Both the position numbers and the translations under genes were made by a program. Below the pieces are notes generated by a model that was given only the letters and a program-made list of their open reading frames with translations, was not told the origin of the DNA and made no database searches. Positions 12,514-21,270 of a stretch of DNA of 33,940 nt are shown piece by piece; position 1 is the first letter of the stretch, and every line of letters begins with the position of its first letter. This DNA is from a virus: positions 1 to 33,940 of IMG/VR virus record IMGVR_UViG_3300027821_000018, one strand, 5' to 3'.

Positions 12514-12677
12514 TGAATCCAAACGAACTTTTAGCTAAAATGTTTACTCCACAAGGTGGCGCACCGCAAATGCAGGGCCCACCACCAGTACAAGGACCAC
12601 CGGTCCCGCAAGGGCCGCCACCGCCACCGACGAAAAGGAAGAAGGGAAAGTCTAAGCCGCCGAAAGGTAAGAAATGA
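12513..12677 (+). CDS. Small proline/lysine-rich protein
   Basis: 54 residues, below common length cut-offs. It starts at the A of the terminase stop (TAATG) and its stop overlaps the portal start (ATGA), so it fills the gap exactly. MNPNELLAKMFTPQGG could be a short helix. Then comes a PPPVQGPPVPQGPPPPP stretch and a basic tail KRKKGKSKPPKGKK. It may bind DNA or the portal-terminase interface. This is inference from place and charge only. Confidence 0.65.
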   Translation: MNPNELLAKMFTPQGGAPQMQGPPPVQGPPVPQGPPPPPTKRKKGKSKPPKGKK

Positions 12678-14599
12678 CCGAGGACACCATTAAGGAGCTG
12701 ACGCGTGAGGATGGGGAGTTGAGTGACTTCCACGAAAACTTGCTGCGGCACGTGAAGGATCTGGTCAAGATGAGCAGATCCAAAATGTCAAAGTATTATG
12801 ATGATTGGGACAATCAGCAATGCGTGTATAAGGGCGAGCGGATGCCGGACAAGGATGATGTCGAGCAGGACTTGAGGGATAAGCCGGTAAAAATGGTGGT
12901 GCCGAATACGTTTGCGCAGGTGATGACGTTCACGAGCTTTTTGTTCCTACTTTATACCCAAAATCGTACGTTTTATGAGCTGATTCCTACCGGTGATGAG
13001 GATTACGGCACCAAACTTAGGGATTTGGAGAAGGTGCTGGAGCGGGATACGAGGGCAAATGCGTGGAATGCGATGCTGTTTCAGCATCTGTTGGATACGA
13101 GTCGGTTCGGAACGGGTGTGCTGGAGTGTTGTTGGACTAGGAAAATGAGCCGGATATATGTGCCGCAGCAGCCAGTGGTGCAGACGCTGGGCGGGGTTGA
13201 GGTGACGGTGAGGCCGGGTAGCGATTGGCAAGAGTTTGTGAAGTATGAGGGCAATCTGGTGAGGCCAATTAGTCCGTATAGATGGTTTCCAGATACGAGG
13301 TTTCCAATAGTGGATTTTCAAAGGGGGGAGTTCTGCGCGGCGGAGGAGGAGTACAGCAAGGCGGCGCTGGAGGACTTGGAGGAGAGCGGGGAGGTTGCGG
13401 GGATAGAATTTGTGAGGCCGTTGCCGAAGCAGCTGGATAAACATCGGGGAGGGCCGACGAGGTTCAGTGGGGATTTGATACCGAGTGCTAGGGCGGACAA
13501 AAGTAGTGGATTTCCACAAGGGGCGAGTAAGGCTAGTGGGAGCGTGTTGGTTACGAAGGTGCAGGTTTGGATTGTGCCAGCGAAGTTCGAGTTGAGTAGT
13601 GGTAAGAAGCTAGGACCGGAAGAGTTCCCGGTTTTGTACCATATATGGTATGCTAACGATAATCGGGTGATACGAGTTGAGCCTGCGTATTGGTGGCATA
13701 ATGAATTCGGATTTACGCTGGCACAATTCACACCTGACATGAACCAGACGGTGGCTATGGGGCTAGCGGATCTGATTTATCGGTTGCAAGACGTTATTAC
13801 GTGGTTGATTAACGCGCGGGTGACGGACGTGAGGCGGAATTTGAGGGGTCGGAACATTGTAAATCCTGCGTTTATTGATACGAAGAGCCTGGACAGTGAG
13901 GGTGACATTTATATGCGCAAGGGAACTAATCCCACGATGATGGATAAGGCAATTCGTCCGTTGGATGTGAATGATGTTACGCGAGGGCACTTTGCGGATG
14001 CGGATACGCTGGGCAAGATAATGCAGTTGGTGACGGGTGTTAATGATAATGCAATGGGGCAATACAACTCCGGTCGGCGGAGCGCGTCAGAGGCACGAGT
14101 CGTGACTGCTGGCGCGTCCGGCCGTATGAAAATGCACGCGCAGATGATTTGGGAAACGAGTTTGGGACGATTGGGGAGGCTGATGGTGAGCAATCTGAGG
14201 CAGAGCCTTAGTCTGGAAAGCTTTCAGTCGGTGGTTGGTGAGGATCCGATGATACAGATGAGGTATCAGGCGTTTAAGGGGACGCCGGAGGAGGTCATTG
14301 GGGGAGGCGATTACTTTACGTTCGATTCGACGCTGCAGAGCGAGCGGAGTTTTATTGCACAGAGTTTGCAGGAGTTGCTTGTGGCGGTGATTAATAACCC
14401 GCAGGCTGCGCAAATGTTAGACATTGATCCGCGGAGTATGTTGAATGAGATTCAGTATCTGAGGGGAGCGGGGAGTGTGAGTAGGTTTAGTCTGCAAAAA
14501 CAAGTGGCGAGCGGGGCGGCACCGCCGTTGCCGCAGGTTATGCCACAACCGGGCGCGCAGGGCGCTCCACAACCACAACCTCCACAGGCGGCGGCGTGA
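12674..14599 (+). CDS. Portal protein
   Basis: 641 residues. The order after the large terminase and before the scaffold and capsid genes, the length, and stretches such as RSKMSKYYDDWDNQQCVYKG, KMVVPNTFAQVMTFTSFLF, LLDTSRFGTGVLECCW, GLADLIYRLQDVITWLINARVTDVRR and RSASEARVVTAGASGRMK are those of podovirus-type portal proteins. It forms the twelve-subunit ring at the capsid vertex through which DNA passes. The last 35 residues are a Pro/Gln/Ala-rich tail. Starts as ATGA over the small basic protein, ends as GTGA over the next gene. Confidence 0.88.
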   Translation: MTEDTIKELTREDGELSDFHENLLRHVKDLVKMSRSKMSKYYDDWDNQQCVYKGERMPDKDDVEQDLRDKPVKMVVPNTFAQVMTFTSFLFLLYTQNRTFYELIPTGDEDYGTKLRDLEKVLERDTRANAWNAMLFQHLLDTSRFGTGVLECCWTRKMSRIYVPQQPVVQTLGGVEVTVRPGSDWQEFVKYEGNLVRPISPYRWFPDTRFPIVDFQRGEFCAAEEEYSKAALEDLEESGEVAGIEFVRPLPKQLDKHRGGPTRFSGDLIPSARADKSSGFPQGASKASGSVLVTKVQVWIVPAKFELSSGKKLGPEEFPVLYHIWYANDNRVIRVEPAYWWHNEFGFTLAQFTPDMNQTVAMGLADLIYRLQDVITWLINARVTDVRRNLRGRNIVNPAFIDTKSLDSEGDIYMRKGTNPTMMDKAIRPLDVNDVTRGHFADADTLGKIMQLVTGVNDNAMGQYNSGRRSASEARVVTAGASGRMKMHAQMIWETSLGRLGRLMVSNLRQSLSLESFQSVVGEDPMIQMRYQAFKGTPEEVIGGGDYFTFDSTLQSERSFIAQSLQELLVAVINNPQAAQMLDIDPRSMLNEIQYLRGAGSVSRFSLQKQVASGAAPPLPQVMPQPGAQGAPQPQPPQAAA

Positions 14600-14883
14600 C
14601 CGAGGAACTGTTGAGGTTGAAGGCGCACGAGAAGGCGTTGGTGGCGTTTTTGGATGGACCTGCGCACGCTGGGTTTGTCGCGGCGAGGAACGAGGAGCTG
14701 CGGTTGGTTAAGGAGACGATTTTGGCGTTAGATCCGGTGAAACGGGAAGAGGAAATTGAACATTATAAGTTGAGGGGCGAAATGCGGGTGTTGGAGGGAT
14801 TGCTTGAGTGTTTTCCGGATGCATTGGAGGAATTGAGGGATAGAATAAGTGATTTGGAGGACGAAAGTCTTACGGGCAAGTAG
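14596..14883 (+). CDS. Small acidic coiled-coil protein
   Basis: 95 residues from GTG, overlapping the portal stop (GTGA). Almost fully helical in look, with Glu/Leu/Arg heptads (TEELLRLKAHEKALVAFL, then LEGLLECFPDALEELRDRI). Not recognised. Its place between portal and scaffold suggests a head assembly factor. A 74-base gap follows in which no gene or clear signal is seen. Confidence 0.6.
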   Translation: MTEELLRLKAHEKALVAFLDGPAHAGFVAARNEELRLVKETILALDPVKREEEIEHYKLRGEMRVLEGLLECFPDALEELRDRISDLEDESLTGK

Positions 14884-14957
14884 GCGCACGACTTGCAAGA
14901 TGAGACAAGCGGTGTGTGCTTGATCATTAATAGAGTGCGGCAACAATAGAAAATAGA

Positions 14958-15791
14958 ATGAAAATATACAATAAGTTGATGTTCCTTGAGGGGGACATGG
15001 GTGGTGGAGACGGGGGTGGAGGAGACGGCGGTGGTGACGTTAGTCATGGAGCTGCGGTTTTTGAAGGGGATCCAGCGGGTCCGGGGCCAAGTGAACCGCA
15101 AACTCCGACGGCGCCGCGTGAACCGAGTAGTCCAACGGTGGATGCGCGGGCGCTGGCACAGGAGTTTGGGAGTGTTATTGGGCAGCACTTTCAGCCTCAG
15201 GCGCCGCCACAGAGGCAAATTACGCCTGAGGAAGCTAGGAAGCTTCTCAACGTCTGGGAACCGTCGAATGAGTGGCTGGCGAAGTATGATAATCTCGAGA
15301 CGCGGACGAATGCGCTGGCGGAGTTGAGGGATGGGTTGATAAGGCAGGCGGATACGATCGCGCAGTATCGGATGCGCGAGATGATGGACGGGATGCAGCA
15401 GACGTATGCGCCGGTGATGCAGTATATGCAACAACAGGAAGCGAGGGCTGGGGAGTGGCGGTTTAAACAGGCGTTTCCGGATTTGGGGCATGAGAATTTT
15501 AGGCCACTGCTGTTTGCGGTGAGCCAAAATATACTTGCACAGGGAGTGCCGTTTAGGAGTGAGCAAGAGCTTTTCACTGCGATCGCGAACGGGGTCGAAG
15601 CGGTGATTAAGGTGAATAACCCCGATTTTAAACTGGGCAATGGAAGCGGAAATCCTGCGCCCGCACAACGTAAACAAGGTCGCCCCGCGCCGGGTGCCAT
15701 TCCGGTAACCAGTCCAGGAAGTGGCGGCGGAGGCGGGGTACGAGGAGGTCAGGGACCGCCAAGGCCAAGGGGTCTGGCGATCTTTGATTGA
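14958..15791 (+). CDS. Capsid scaffolding protein
   Basis: 277 residues. It starts with a short hydrophobic/basic piece and a Gly/Asp-rich linker (about 10-45). A helical, Glu/Gln-rich middle follows (ITPEEARKLLNVWEPSNEWLAKYDNLETR, MREMMDGMQQTYAPVMQYMQQQEA), and the end is a Gly/Pro/Arg-rich tail. Place directly before the major capsid gene, the charge pattern and length fit a scaffold that directs procapsid assembly and is later lost. The start is uncertain: an internal ATG seven codons on (MFLEGDMGGG) is also possible, and neither has a good ribosome-binding site. Confidence 0.75.
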   Translation: MKIYNKLMFLEGDMGGGDGGGGDGGGDVSHGAAVFEGDPAGPGPSEPQTPTAPREPSSPTVDARALAQEFGSVIGQHFQPQAPPQRQITPEEARKLLNVWEPSNEWLAKYDNLETRTNALAELRDGLIRQADTIAQYRMREMMDGMQQTYAPVMQYMQQQEARAGEWRFKQAFPDLGHENFRPLLFAVSQNILAQGVPFRSEQELFTAIANGVEAVIKVNNPDFKLGNGSGNPAPAQRKQGRPAPGAIPVTSPGSGGGGGVRGGQGPPRPRGLAIFD

Positions 15792-15825
15792 TCCCGACCG
15801 CAATTAAATAGGTGGAGGTAGAGAG

Positions 15826-17217
15826 ATGCCGTTAGGCTTAGTTAGTTCAGAACAGATTGACGACTATTGGAGTCAAAATACGAGGAGAAGGATTTTCTAC
15901 TCGTATCCCAATGGTACAGCACCGCTCACTGGGCTGTTGTCGATGATGGAGAGTGAGGATACACCGCAGCCGGTGTTTGGTTGGAATGAGGAGAGGTGGC
16001 AGGAAACGAGTACGATTACTGCTGCGAATCCCACGGGAGGCACGAACAAAGATGGTGCGTTCACGGCGACAGGAGGCACAACTCCTGCTGGCGATACGAA
16101 CGGTAAGTTTTTGCTGGCACAGTGGGGAACGATGAGGGTGTATGTCGCGAATGCGGCTAACTTCCAGATTGATGATGTTATTAAGATATTTGGAGTTGGG
16201 ACGAGCGCGACAGGGCCGGCAGCTACGGGTACGGCGGATCTGACTGGCAGGGTTACTGCTGTTGGAACGGGGTACTTGGAGTTGATGGCGGTAAGTTCCT
16301 GGAGCAATGTGCTCAATACAGCGGCTGCAAGTAATGGTAAAAGTGCGGTGTTGATTGGCACGGCGTATGCAGAGGCTGCGAGGTCAAGGAGTGGTGGGAT
16401 TGTGTTTCCATACGAAATCAAGAACAATACTCAGATCTTTAAGACGCCCTACGAACTCAGTAGGACGGCGCTGAAGGAGCCGCTGAAGTATGACAAGACT
16501 GGCGCGTATAAGGATATGAGCAAGTCTAATGGCATTAAGCATCTGGCTAGCATTGAACGCGCTGCGTTCTTTGGCGAGAATGCGTATACTACGGAGGTTG
16601 ATCCGGATACGGGTCAGACGGTGCCGCGGAGGTATACGGGAGGACTGAGGTGGTTCTTGGATCAGTGGGAGTTGGGAACCGCGTATGGTCAGCCTAATGT
16701 GAGTGCGGTGGTTGATTGGAGGACGGCGAGCAATAAGCGGGTGATTAAGTGCGGAGGCACGACGATTACAAAGGCGGATTTTAATCTGCTAATGGCGCGG
16801 CTGTTCGAAAGGACAAACAATACGAGCTGGGATAAGCTTGGGTTGTGTGGTCCGGAGTACCTGGCCAAGATCGCGGATATGTTTGAAAGGCAAATCCAGT
16901 TCACATCGTTACGCGATGATGGCTTCGAAGGGTTTAACTTCAAGCTGGTGCGGCACATGAGCAACTCGGGCGAAGTGTTTTATAAACAACATCCGCTGTT
17001 TACGAGTGCTGAGATGCGGAACTCGTGCTTCTATGTGGATCTGGGGTATGTGGGGTATAGGCCGCTGAGTGATAGTGATACGGATATACAGCCGATGATT
17101 CAACTGCCCGACGCGGATAAGAGGAAGGACCAGTGGCTCACTGAGTGTGGTTTCGAGTGGAGATTCCCCGAAGCGAATATGTACGTGGAGAACCTGGGTG
17201 GAGTTACGCTGACGTAA
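15826..17217 (+). CDS. Major capsid protein
   Basis: 463 residues with the best ribosome-binding site in this part (GGTGGAGGTAGAGAG before ATG), as expected for the most abundant virion protein. N-terminal arm MPLGLVSSEQIDDYWSQNTRR, a Gly/Thr/Ala-rich middle (about 70-140), and a C-terminal half with GGLRWFLDQWELGTAYG, FNLLMARLFERTNNTSWDKLGLCGPEYLAKI and FEWRFPEANMYVENLGG. Layout and C-terminal pattern resemble HK97-fold capsid proteins of the DUF5309/SU10-like group. That subgroup is uncertain, but gene position makes the capsid call firm. Confidence 0.85.
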   Translation: MPLGLVSSEQIDDYWSQNTRRRIFYSYPNGTAPLTGLLSMMESEDTPQPVFGWNEERWQETSTITAANPTGGTNKDGAFTATGGTTPAGDTNGKFLLAQWGTMRVYVANAANFQIDDVIKIFGVGTSATGPAATGTADLTGRVTAVGTGYLELMAVSSWSNVLNTAAASNGKSAVLIGTAYAEAARSRSGGIVFPYEIKNNTQIFKTPYELSRTALKEPLKYDKTGAYKDMSKSNGIKHLASIERAAFFGENAYTTEVDPDTGQTVPRRYTGGLRWFLDQWELGTAYGQPNVSAVVDWRTASNKRVIKCGGTTITKADFNLLMARLFERTNNTSWDKLGLCGPEYLAKIADMFERQIQFTSLRDDGFEGFNFKLVRHMSNSGEVFYKQHPLFTSAEMRNSCFYVDLGYVGYRPLSDSDTDIQPMIQLPDADKRKDQWLTECGFEWRFPEANMYVENLGGVTLT

Positions 17218-17221
17218 TGTT

Positions 17222-17560
17222 ATGGCTGCGTTAGCTCCAACTGCGGTAAGCCCTTATCCGACGGACATTCAGATTAGTGAGTGGCCGAGCGGTGGTAAGG
17301 GGAATAGAGCGAGATATACGAAGAGCTGCAAGGTGGTGCTCACGGGGCAGGGAACGGTGGCGAACGCTATCCCGGCGAGCGCGTTTGGCTTGAAAAAGCT
17401 GATGTGGTGTTCGATGTTGTTCGATAAGGCGGCGGGAGCGGCAGTTCCTGCAGTTGTCGATCCAGTGGCGAACACGATTCTGCTGTGTGGTGGGGCGGCA
17501 GGGGTACCAGCGGACGTGACGAGTGCTGAGGCGTATATTAGGGTGGAAGGGTCACCTTAA
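17222..17560 (+). CDS. Probable capsid decoration or stabilising protein
   Basis: 112 residues, five bases after the capsid gene. Beta-strand-like with many Gly/Ala/Val and few charges (KVVLTGQGTVANAIPASAFGLKK, VDPVANTILLCGGAAGVPADV, AEAYIRVEGSP). Proteins of this size and place usually decorate the capsid outside or form a cement layer. Not recognised by motif. Confidence 0.65.
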   Translation: MAALAPTAVSPYPTDIQISEWPSGGKGNRARYTKSCKVVLTGQGTVANAIPASAFGLKKLMWCSMLFDKAAGAAVPAVVDPVANTILLCGGAAGVPADVTSAEAYIRVEGSP

Positions 17561-17591
17561 CAACAAACGATAAAGGAAAGGAGAATGAAGT

Positions 17592-17789
17592 ATGGCTAGC
17601 TATAGTACAAGTAGAGGAGATTGGGTACCGGATGTGCCCAAGAAATCACAGGAGAAGGCAGAACAATTGATGTCGACTACGGCGTCAGATGCAAAGGATA
17701 CCATGACTGGTACGAATGCGCTGAAGCAGTGGATTGGCGGAAGTGGCAAGCCTGATACACCGTACGGTGTCAAGGGCCGCGAGTTCTGA
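17592..17789 (+). CDS. Small structural-region protein
   Basis: 65 residues, preceded by AAAGGAAAGGAG. Polar, low-complexity (SYSTSRGDWVPDVPKKSQEK) and probably flexible. Unknown. A head-completion or virion minor protein is possible from position. Confidence 0.55.
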   Translation: MASYSTSRGDWVPDVPKKSQEKAEQLMSTTASDAKDTMTGTNALKQWIGGSGKPDTPYGVKGREF

Positions 17790-17849
17790 TTGGCTTGCTG
17801 TGGTGGCAACTGCGTCCCGTGGACTTCTGGTGAGTTCGCGGGACGCTAG
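17790..17849 (+). CDS. Possible 19-residue Cys-rich peptide
   Basis: A TTG right after the TGA at 17787-17789 opens a short frame whose product is (M)ACCGGNCVPWTSGEFAGR, ending at TAG 17847. Three cysteines in CCGGNC are striking in so short a frame. The start codon is weak and no ribosome-binding site is evident, so chance is a real possibility. Its second half overlaps an 8-bp inverted repeat. Confidence 0.2.
   Translation: MACCGGNCVPWTSGEFAGR
17812..17846. repeat. Inverted repeat before the adaptor gene
   Basis: GCGTCCCG (17812-17819) is complementary to CGGGACGC (17839-17846) with a 19-base loop. It lies in the 72-base gap before the adaptor gene, one of the few gaps in the structural block. 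No T run follows. It could act as an attenuator between the head and tail parts of the late transcript. Confidence 0.5.
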
Positions 17850-17861
17850 CCCGGTTGTGTT

Positions 17862-18884
17862 ATGACGTTACTTGAGCTGCGGTCTACAATGGCCGCCTAT
17901 TTGCAAAAGACCGTTCCTGATCTGACGGTGAACGGCGTTGATCTGACGATTTTAGCGCTGAATAACGTGCGGCGAAAAGCCGAAATGTTGCACGATTTTG
18001 AGTTTAGCAGACGTCATGTGACCGTGACCGTGGACGGATTGGATGGAGGGACGTTGGACGATGTGATTCAGGAGGGTAGCCCGACGTGTGAGGTGAAGAC
18101 GGTGATAGAATGCGGCGTGTATGATGATGGCTGGAATATACATCCGCTGGAGTGGACGACAGTGGCGGAGAGCTTGGAGAGACAGAGGCAAGTTAAGCCT
18201 GGGTATCCGCCGAGATATCCGACAGATGGTAGTGCGACGGTTGTGGATGGCGGGATGGGGTTGCAGAGGATTGCGTTTTGTGGGAATGATGTGTGGTGCA
18301 TTCCGAGGATGCAGCCGGGACTTTTTGACGTAGAGATTGAGGCGTATACGTTCCAGCAGGATTGGAGCGCGACGAGCGATAGTGTGGTGGTGAGCGGGGT
18401 GCTGGGAGGGGCGGCAATGAACGGCAGTTATTGGCCGTATGGTATTTTTAATCAGCGGGCGTTGTATTTGAATTTCTTGAGTGGCGCGCCGGTTGCGATG
18501 GACGCGATTTGGTATGTGCCGGGCGAGTGGAAAATTACGCCTATTGCGGATGTGGGGAAGGCGACGGGGGCGTTGGCTAATTATCAGGTAATGGTTGCGA
18601 CGACTATGATGCCCAGCGGGACGTATGTAGGGCACGGGACGTTTAGTGGGCAGGGCATTGTGACGGCAGCACCCGGCAGCGATACGAGCGATGTGTGGTT
18701 GAGTAAAGGAAGCCAATATTTGCTGTGGGCGGGGATTGTGGAGGTGAACCATTTGTGTAAGGAATTCGTCTTCCGGCAGGAGGGTAATTTGCCACCGCCA
18801 CAGGATATGGCAGATAGTGCATTAGAAACATTTCGTCAATGGGACAGTTTTAGATACGAACAAGATAGACGCCACGTATACTAA
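17862..18884 (+). CDS. Head-tail adaptor / tail accessory factor
   Basis: 340 residues. The N-terminal helical part MTLLELRSTMAAYLQKTVPDLTVNGVDLTILALNNVRRKAEMLHDFEFSRRHV and the C-terminal LNHLCKEFVFRQEGNLPPP with ALETFRQWDSFRYEQDRRHVY pattern fit the adaptor proteins that bind beneath the portal in short-tailed phages (P22 gp4-like). The middle is beta-rich and probably an inserted domain, so the protein is longer than simple adaptors. Ends as TAATG with the next gene. Confidence 0.65.
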   Translation: MTLLELRSTMAAYLQKTVPDLTVNGVDLTILALNNVRRKAEMLHDFEFSRRHVTVTVDGLDGGTLDDVIQEGSPTCEVKTVIECGVYDDGWNIHPLEWTTVAESLERQRQVKPGYPPRYPTDGSATVVDGGMGLQRIAFCGNDVWCIPRMQPGLFDVEIEAYTFQQDWSATSDSVVVSGVLGGAAMNGSYWPYGIFNQRALYLNFLSGAPVAMDAIWYVPGEWKITPIADVGKATGALANYQVMVATTMMPSGTYVGHGTFSGQGIVTAAPGSDTSDVWLSKGSQYLLWAGIVEVNHLCKEFVFRQEGNLPPPQDMADSALETFRQWDSFRYEQDRRHVY

Positions 18885-20374
18885 TGGCAACCCAACCTCC
18901 ATACCTGAAAAATAAGGGACCGCTGCTGGTCGATAAGGTGCGGGGGTGGTTTGACCAGTTACCGGCGTGGTTCAAGGGTCAGGTGACGATTAGGGCTGAG
19001 AAACAGAAGGTTGACGCGAAGATTGATGACTTGGACCCGGTGGCGTTAGATAGTGAACTTAAACAGGACGTTACGGATGAAAAGCTACGTACAAATAGGT
19101 ATCTGGGTGATGGAGACGCTGGCAGCGGTAATGATATGTCTGTACTTCCTGCTAGTAATGTCAGCGAGATTGTACTGCAGGGTACTGGCCAGGTCGCGAA
19201 TGTAACCGAGACGGTTAGTGCGGATGAGATTGGGTTGGTTGCGGGACCGCCGTTACAGGATGGCGCGAGTGTGCAGGTTGGCGATGTATGGGTGACGAAG
19301 AAGGTTGAGGCGCCAACGTTTGATGATGCGCGGTATCAGGTGCAGATACCAGATTTGCTGCCGGAACAGTTCAGGAGTCAGGTGCCGACGCGGACGGTGA
19401 AGCATACGGTGGATGGCGTTGCGGCGATGCCGACGCTGGCTAGTGGGGAGTTGAGTAGAGCGGAGGAGCAGGCTAAGGTTGGGGTGAAGGGTGTAACGGT
19501 GCAAAGTAGGGATTTGACGACGCCGGCGGTGTTGTTGGGACAGAAGATTGATCCGCAATGGAACGGGGCGTTTCTGGATTTGGAACAGAAGATTGTTCCG
19601 GCGAATACTAATATTAGTCAGGTATTTGGAACGACGGATGTTAACCTGAAGCCGATTGATGGAACGAATGCATTGCAGGAGAAGTGGAAACTTCATGCGG
19701 GTCTGACGGTGTTTCCAGGCGCGTCTCCATTATTTGAGTTCAATACGGATCTACAGACGCCCATTTACACGACTCAAACTATTGTTCCACTTGGTGATAT
19801 TTATACAGTGGGCACGTATGACTTGGAGTTTGAGGAGCGGTATATTGATGCGGTGCATAAGTTGCGGCGAGTTAGTACACTGAATGCTTTCCCTGCATCG
19901 TTCGATGTTTATGTTACGAGGGAGTTTACGTTTCCGGGATTGCTGACGTATTTGAGCTTTGCGTTGGTGGCGTTGGCTGCGGCGAATAGGAAGGATGTGC
20001 AGTATGCAGTGGGCGTACGAGCACCATTTACTGTACCTACGGTGATGATTGATAGGACGGAGTTCTTTTTGAATCCTCCGGCATATAATTCAGTGCCGTT
20101 GTTTACGTGGGCGCCGACGGATATTGTATTTAAAGGTTTGTCGTATACGATTAATATTCCTAATGTGTTGACGAATGCGTTGACGGGGATGGGGGTGCAA
20201 TTTACTGGGGATGCGTATTTTGGGGGCACGACGGATAAATTTAATGTTTCAGCGACGAATCCGTCGGCAACAGATTACATCAATACGATTGGAGGGTGGC
20301 AGCCGGTGTCGATGAACATTGATCGGTATAAGAGACTTTGGGTAAGGAAAACATCATTTGTGATCATAAGATGA
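18884..20374 (+). CDS. Tail or head-associated structural protein, unknown
   Basis: 496 residues, one-base overlap with the adaptor stop. N-terminal half is Asp/Lys/Val-rich with helices (VRGWFDQLPAWFKGQVTIRAEKQKVDAKIDDLDPVALD). The C-terminal half is beta-rich with Tyr/Phe/Thr (FEFNTDLQTPIYTTQTIVPLG, then YDLEFEERYIDAVHKLRRVS). Not recognised. Place after the adaptor suggests tail nozzle or connector work. The stop overlaps the next start as ATGA. Confidence 0.65.
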   Translation: MATQPPYLKNKGPLLVDKVRGWFDQLPAWFKGQVTIRAEKQKVDAKIDDLDPVALDSELKQDVTDEKLRTNRYLGDGDAGSGNDMSVLPASNVSEIVLQGTGQVANVTETVSADEIGLVAGPPLQDGASVQVGDVWVTKKVEAPTFDDARYQVQIPDLLPEQFRSQVPTRTVKHTVDGVAAMPTLASGELSRAEEQAKVGVKGVTVQSRDLTTPAVLLGQKIDPQWNGAFLDLEQKIVPANTNISQVFGTTDVNLKPIDGTNALQEKWKLHAGLTVFPGASPLFEFNTDLQTPIYTTQTIVPLGDIYTVGTYDLEFEERYIDAVHKLRRVSTLNAFPASFDVYVTREFTFPGLLTYLSFALVALAAANRKDVQYAVGVRAPFTVPTVMIDRTEFFLNPPAYNSVPLFTWAPTDIVFKGLSYTINIPNVLTNALTGMGVQFTGDAYFGGTTDKFNVSATNPSATDYINTIGGWQPVSMNIDRYKRLWVRKTSFVIIR

Positions 20375-20544
20375 TTGGTGAAAAACGGAAAGTAGATAAC
20401 GCGGCGATTACAGAGGGTGCGAAGGATAAGTTGCCTACGCCGACAGATTTCAGCAGGTTAGCGCGGATGGATAAGGAGCGTAATACTGTTACAGTAAACT
20501 TAGATCTTGGCGGATCGTCTACGCCGTTGCCGCCGGGGAAATAG
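20371..20544 (+). CDS. Small hypothetical protein
   Basis: 57 residues from ATG at 20371, chosen because it forms an ATGA overlap with the preceding stop. An ATG 33 bases earlier is less likely. Sequence MIGEKRKVDNAAITEGAKDK, later LARMDKERNTVTVNLDLGG. Charged, probably flexible. Unknown. Confidence 0.55.
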   Translation: MIGEKRKVDNAAITEGAKDKLPTPTDFSRLARMDKERNTVTVNLDLGGSSTPLPPGK

Positions 20545-20554
20545 AAAGGACATT

Positions 20555-20755
20555 ATGCCAGACTTCGATATTACAGGAGTGAACCAATTCGGTGGAGCAA
20601 GGTTACCGGAGCCGGTGCCGGTACAGCAGCAACCACAGGTGCAAATGATACCGCAGCAGGGAATTGTGCCACAGCCGGAGGAGCAGGTGGGAATTGATCC
20701 GGCAGTGGCGGCAAAGCTGTTTGCGCCGGTAGAGGAGGTTCCGTATGGCTACTGA
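20555..20755 (+). CDS. Small Gln/Pro-rich protein
   Basis: 66 residues from ATG at 20555, which has AGAAAGGA upstream. The longer frame from 20507 overlaps the previous gene and has no such site. Middle is PVPVQQQPQVQMIPQQGIV, low-complexity. Unknown. Overlaps the next gene by 11 bases. Confidence 0.55.
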   Translation: MPDFDITGVNQFGGARLPEPVPVQQQPQVQMIPQQGIVPQPEEQVGIDPAVAAKLFAPVEEVPYGY

Positions 20756-21266
20756 TTTAACACAGAAGGCGCCTGGTGTAACGTCGCCGACAACGTCGGC
20801 GGCTACACAAAAAGCCGCGCCGTATAAGTATACGGGGCAAGGGTGGAATGATCCGCTGGCTCAGCAAATGTACCAGAAGTATGCTTTTGGTGGAAAGTTG
20901 AGTCCGGATGCTATAAGTCGATTGTCGGGACCGTCTACGCAAGCGTATGTAGGAAGTGGCGGTTACCACAACCCAATGGACCCAAAGGAGTGGGGTGGAA
21001 GTGTGAGGGGCGCGGATGTGGATAAGATGAAGGCTGAGTATTTGGCGGCGGGCGGTCAGGGGACGTATGACCAGCTGGCAGCGACTAATCCGGGCGCGGT
21101 GGGGTGGCCAACGGATGCAAGTGGGAATCCGTTGCCGAAAATGGATATGGCGACGGGGAAACCTTTGCAGCCCAATGCGCAGACAGGAATGTGGGGGCCG
21201 AGTACAGGAGGGGGTGGAAGTTCGTTTGCGTTGGGCGAGGACGTGTTGAGCAAAATGTGGAGGTGA
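20745..21266 (+). CDS. Gly/Pro-rich virion-region protein
   Basis: 173 residues, ATG within the end of the previous gene and preceded by GAGGAGG. Low-complexity at the start (TTSAATQKAAPYK), then a Tyr/Gly-rich part (TGQGWNDPLAQQMYQKYAFGG) and a Gly-rich end. No family recognised. Probably a minor virion protein made for ejection, judged by its place before the giant protein. Confidence 0.55.
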   Translation: MATDLTQKAPGVTSPTTSAATQKAAPYKYTGQGWNDPLAQQMYQKYAFGGKLSPDAISRLSGPSTQAYVGSGGYHNPMDPKEWGGSVRGADVDKMKAEYLAAGGQGTYDQLAATNPGAVGWPTDASGNPLPKMDMATGKPLQPNAQTGMWGPSTGGGGSSFALGEDVLSKMWR

Positions 21267-21270
21267 GGTT

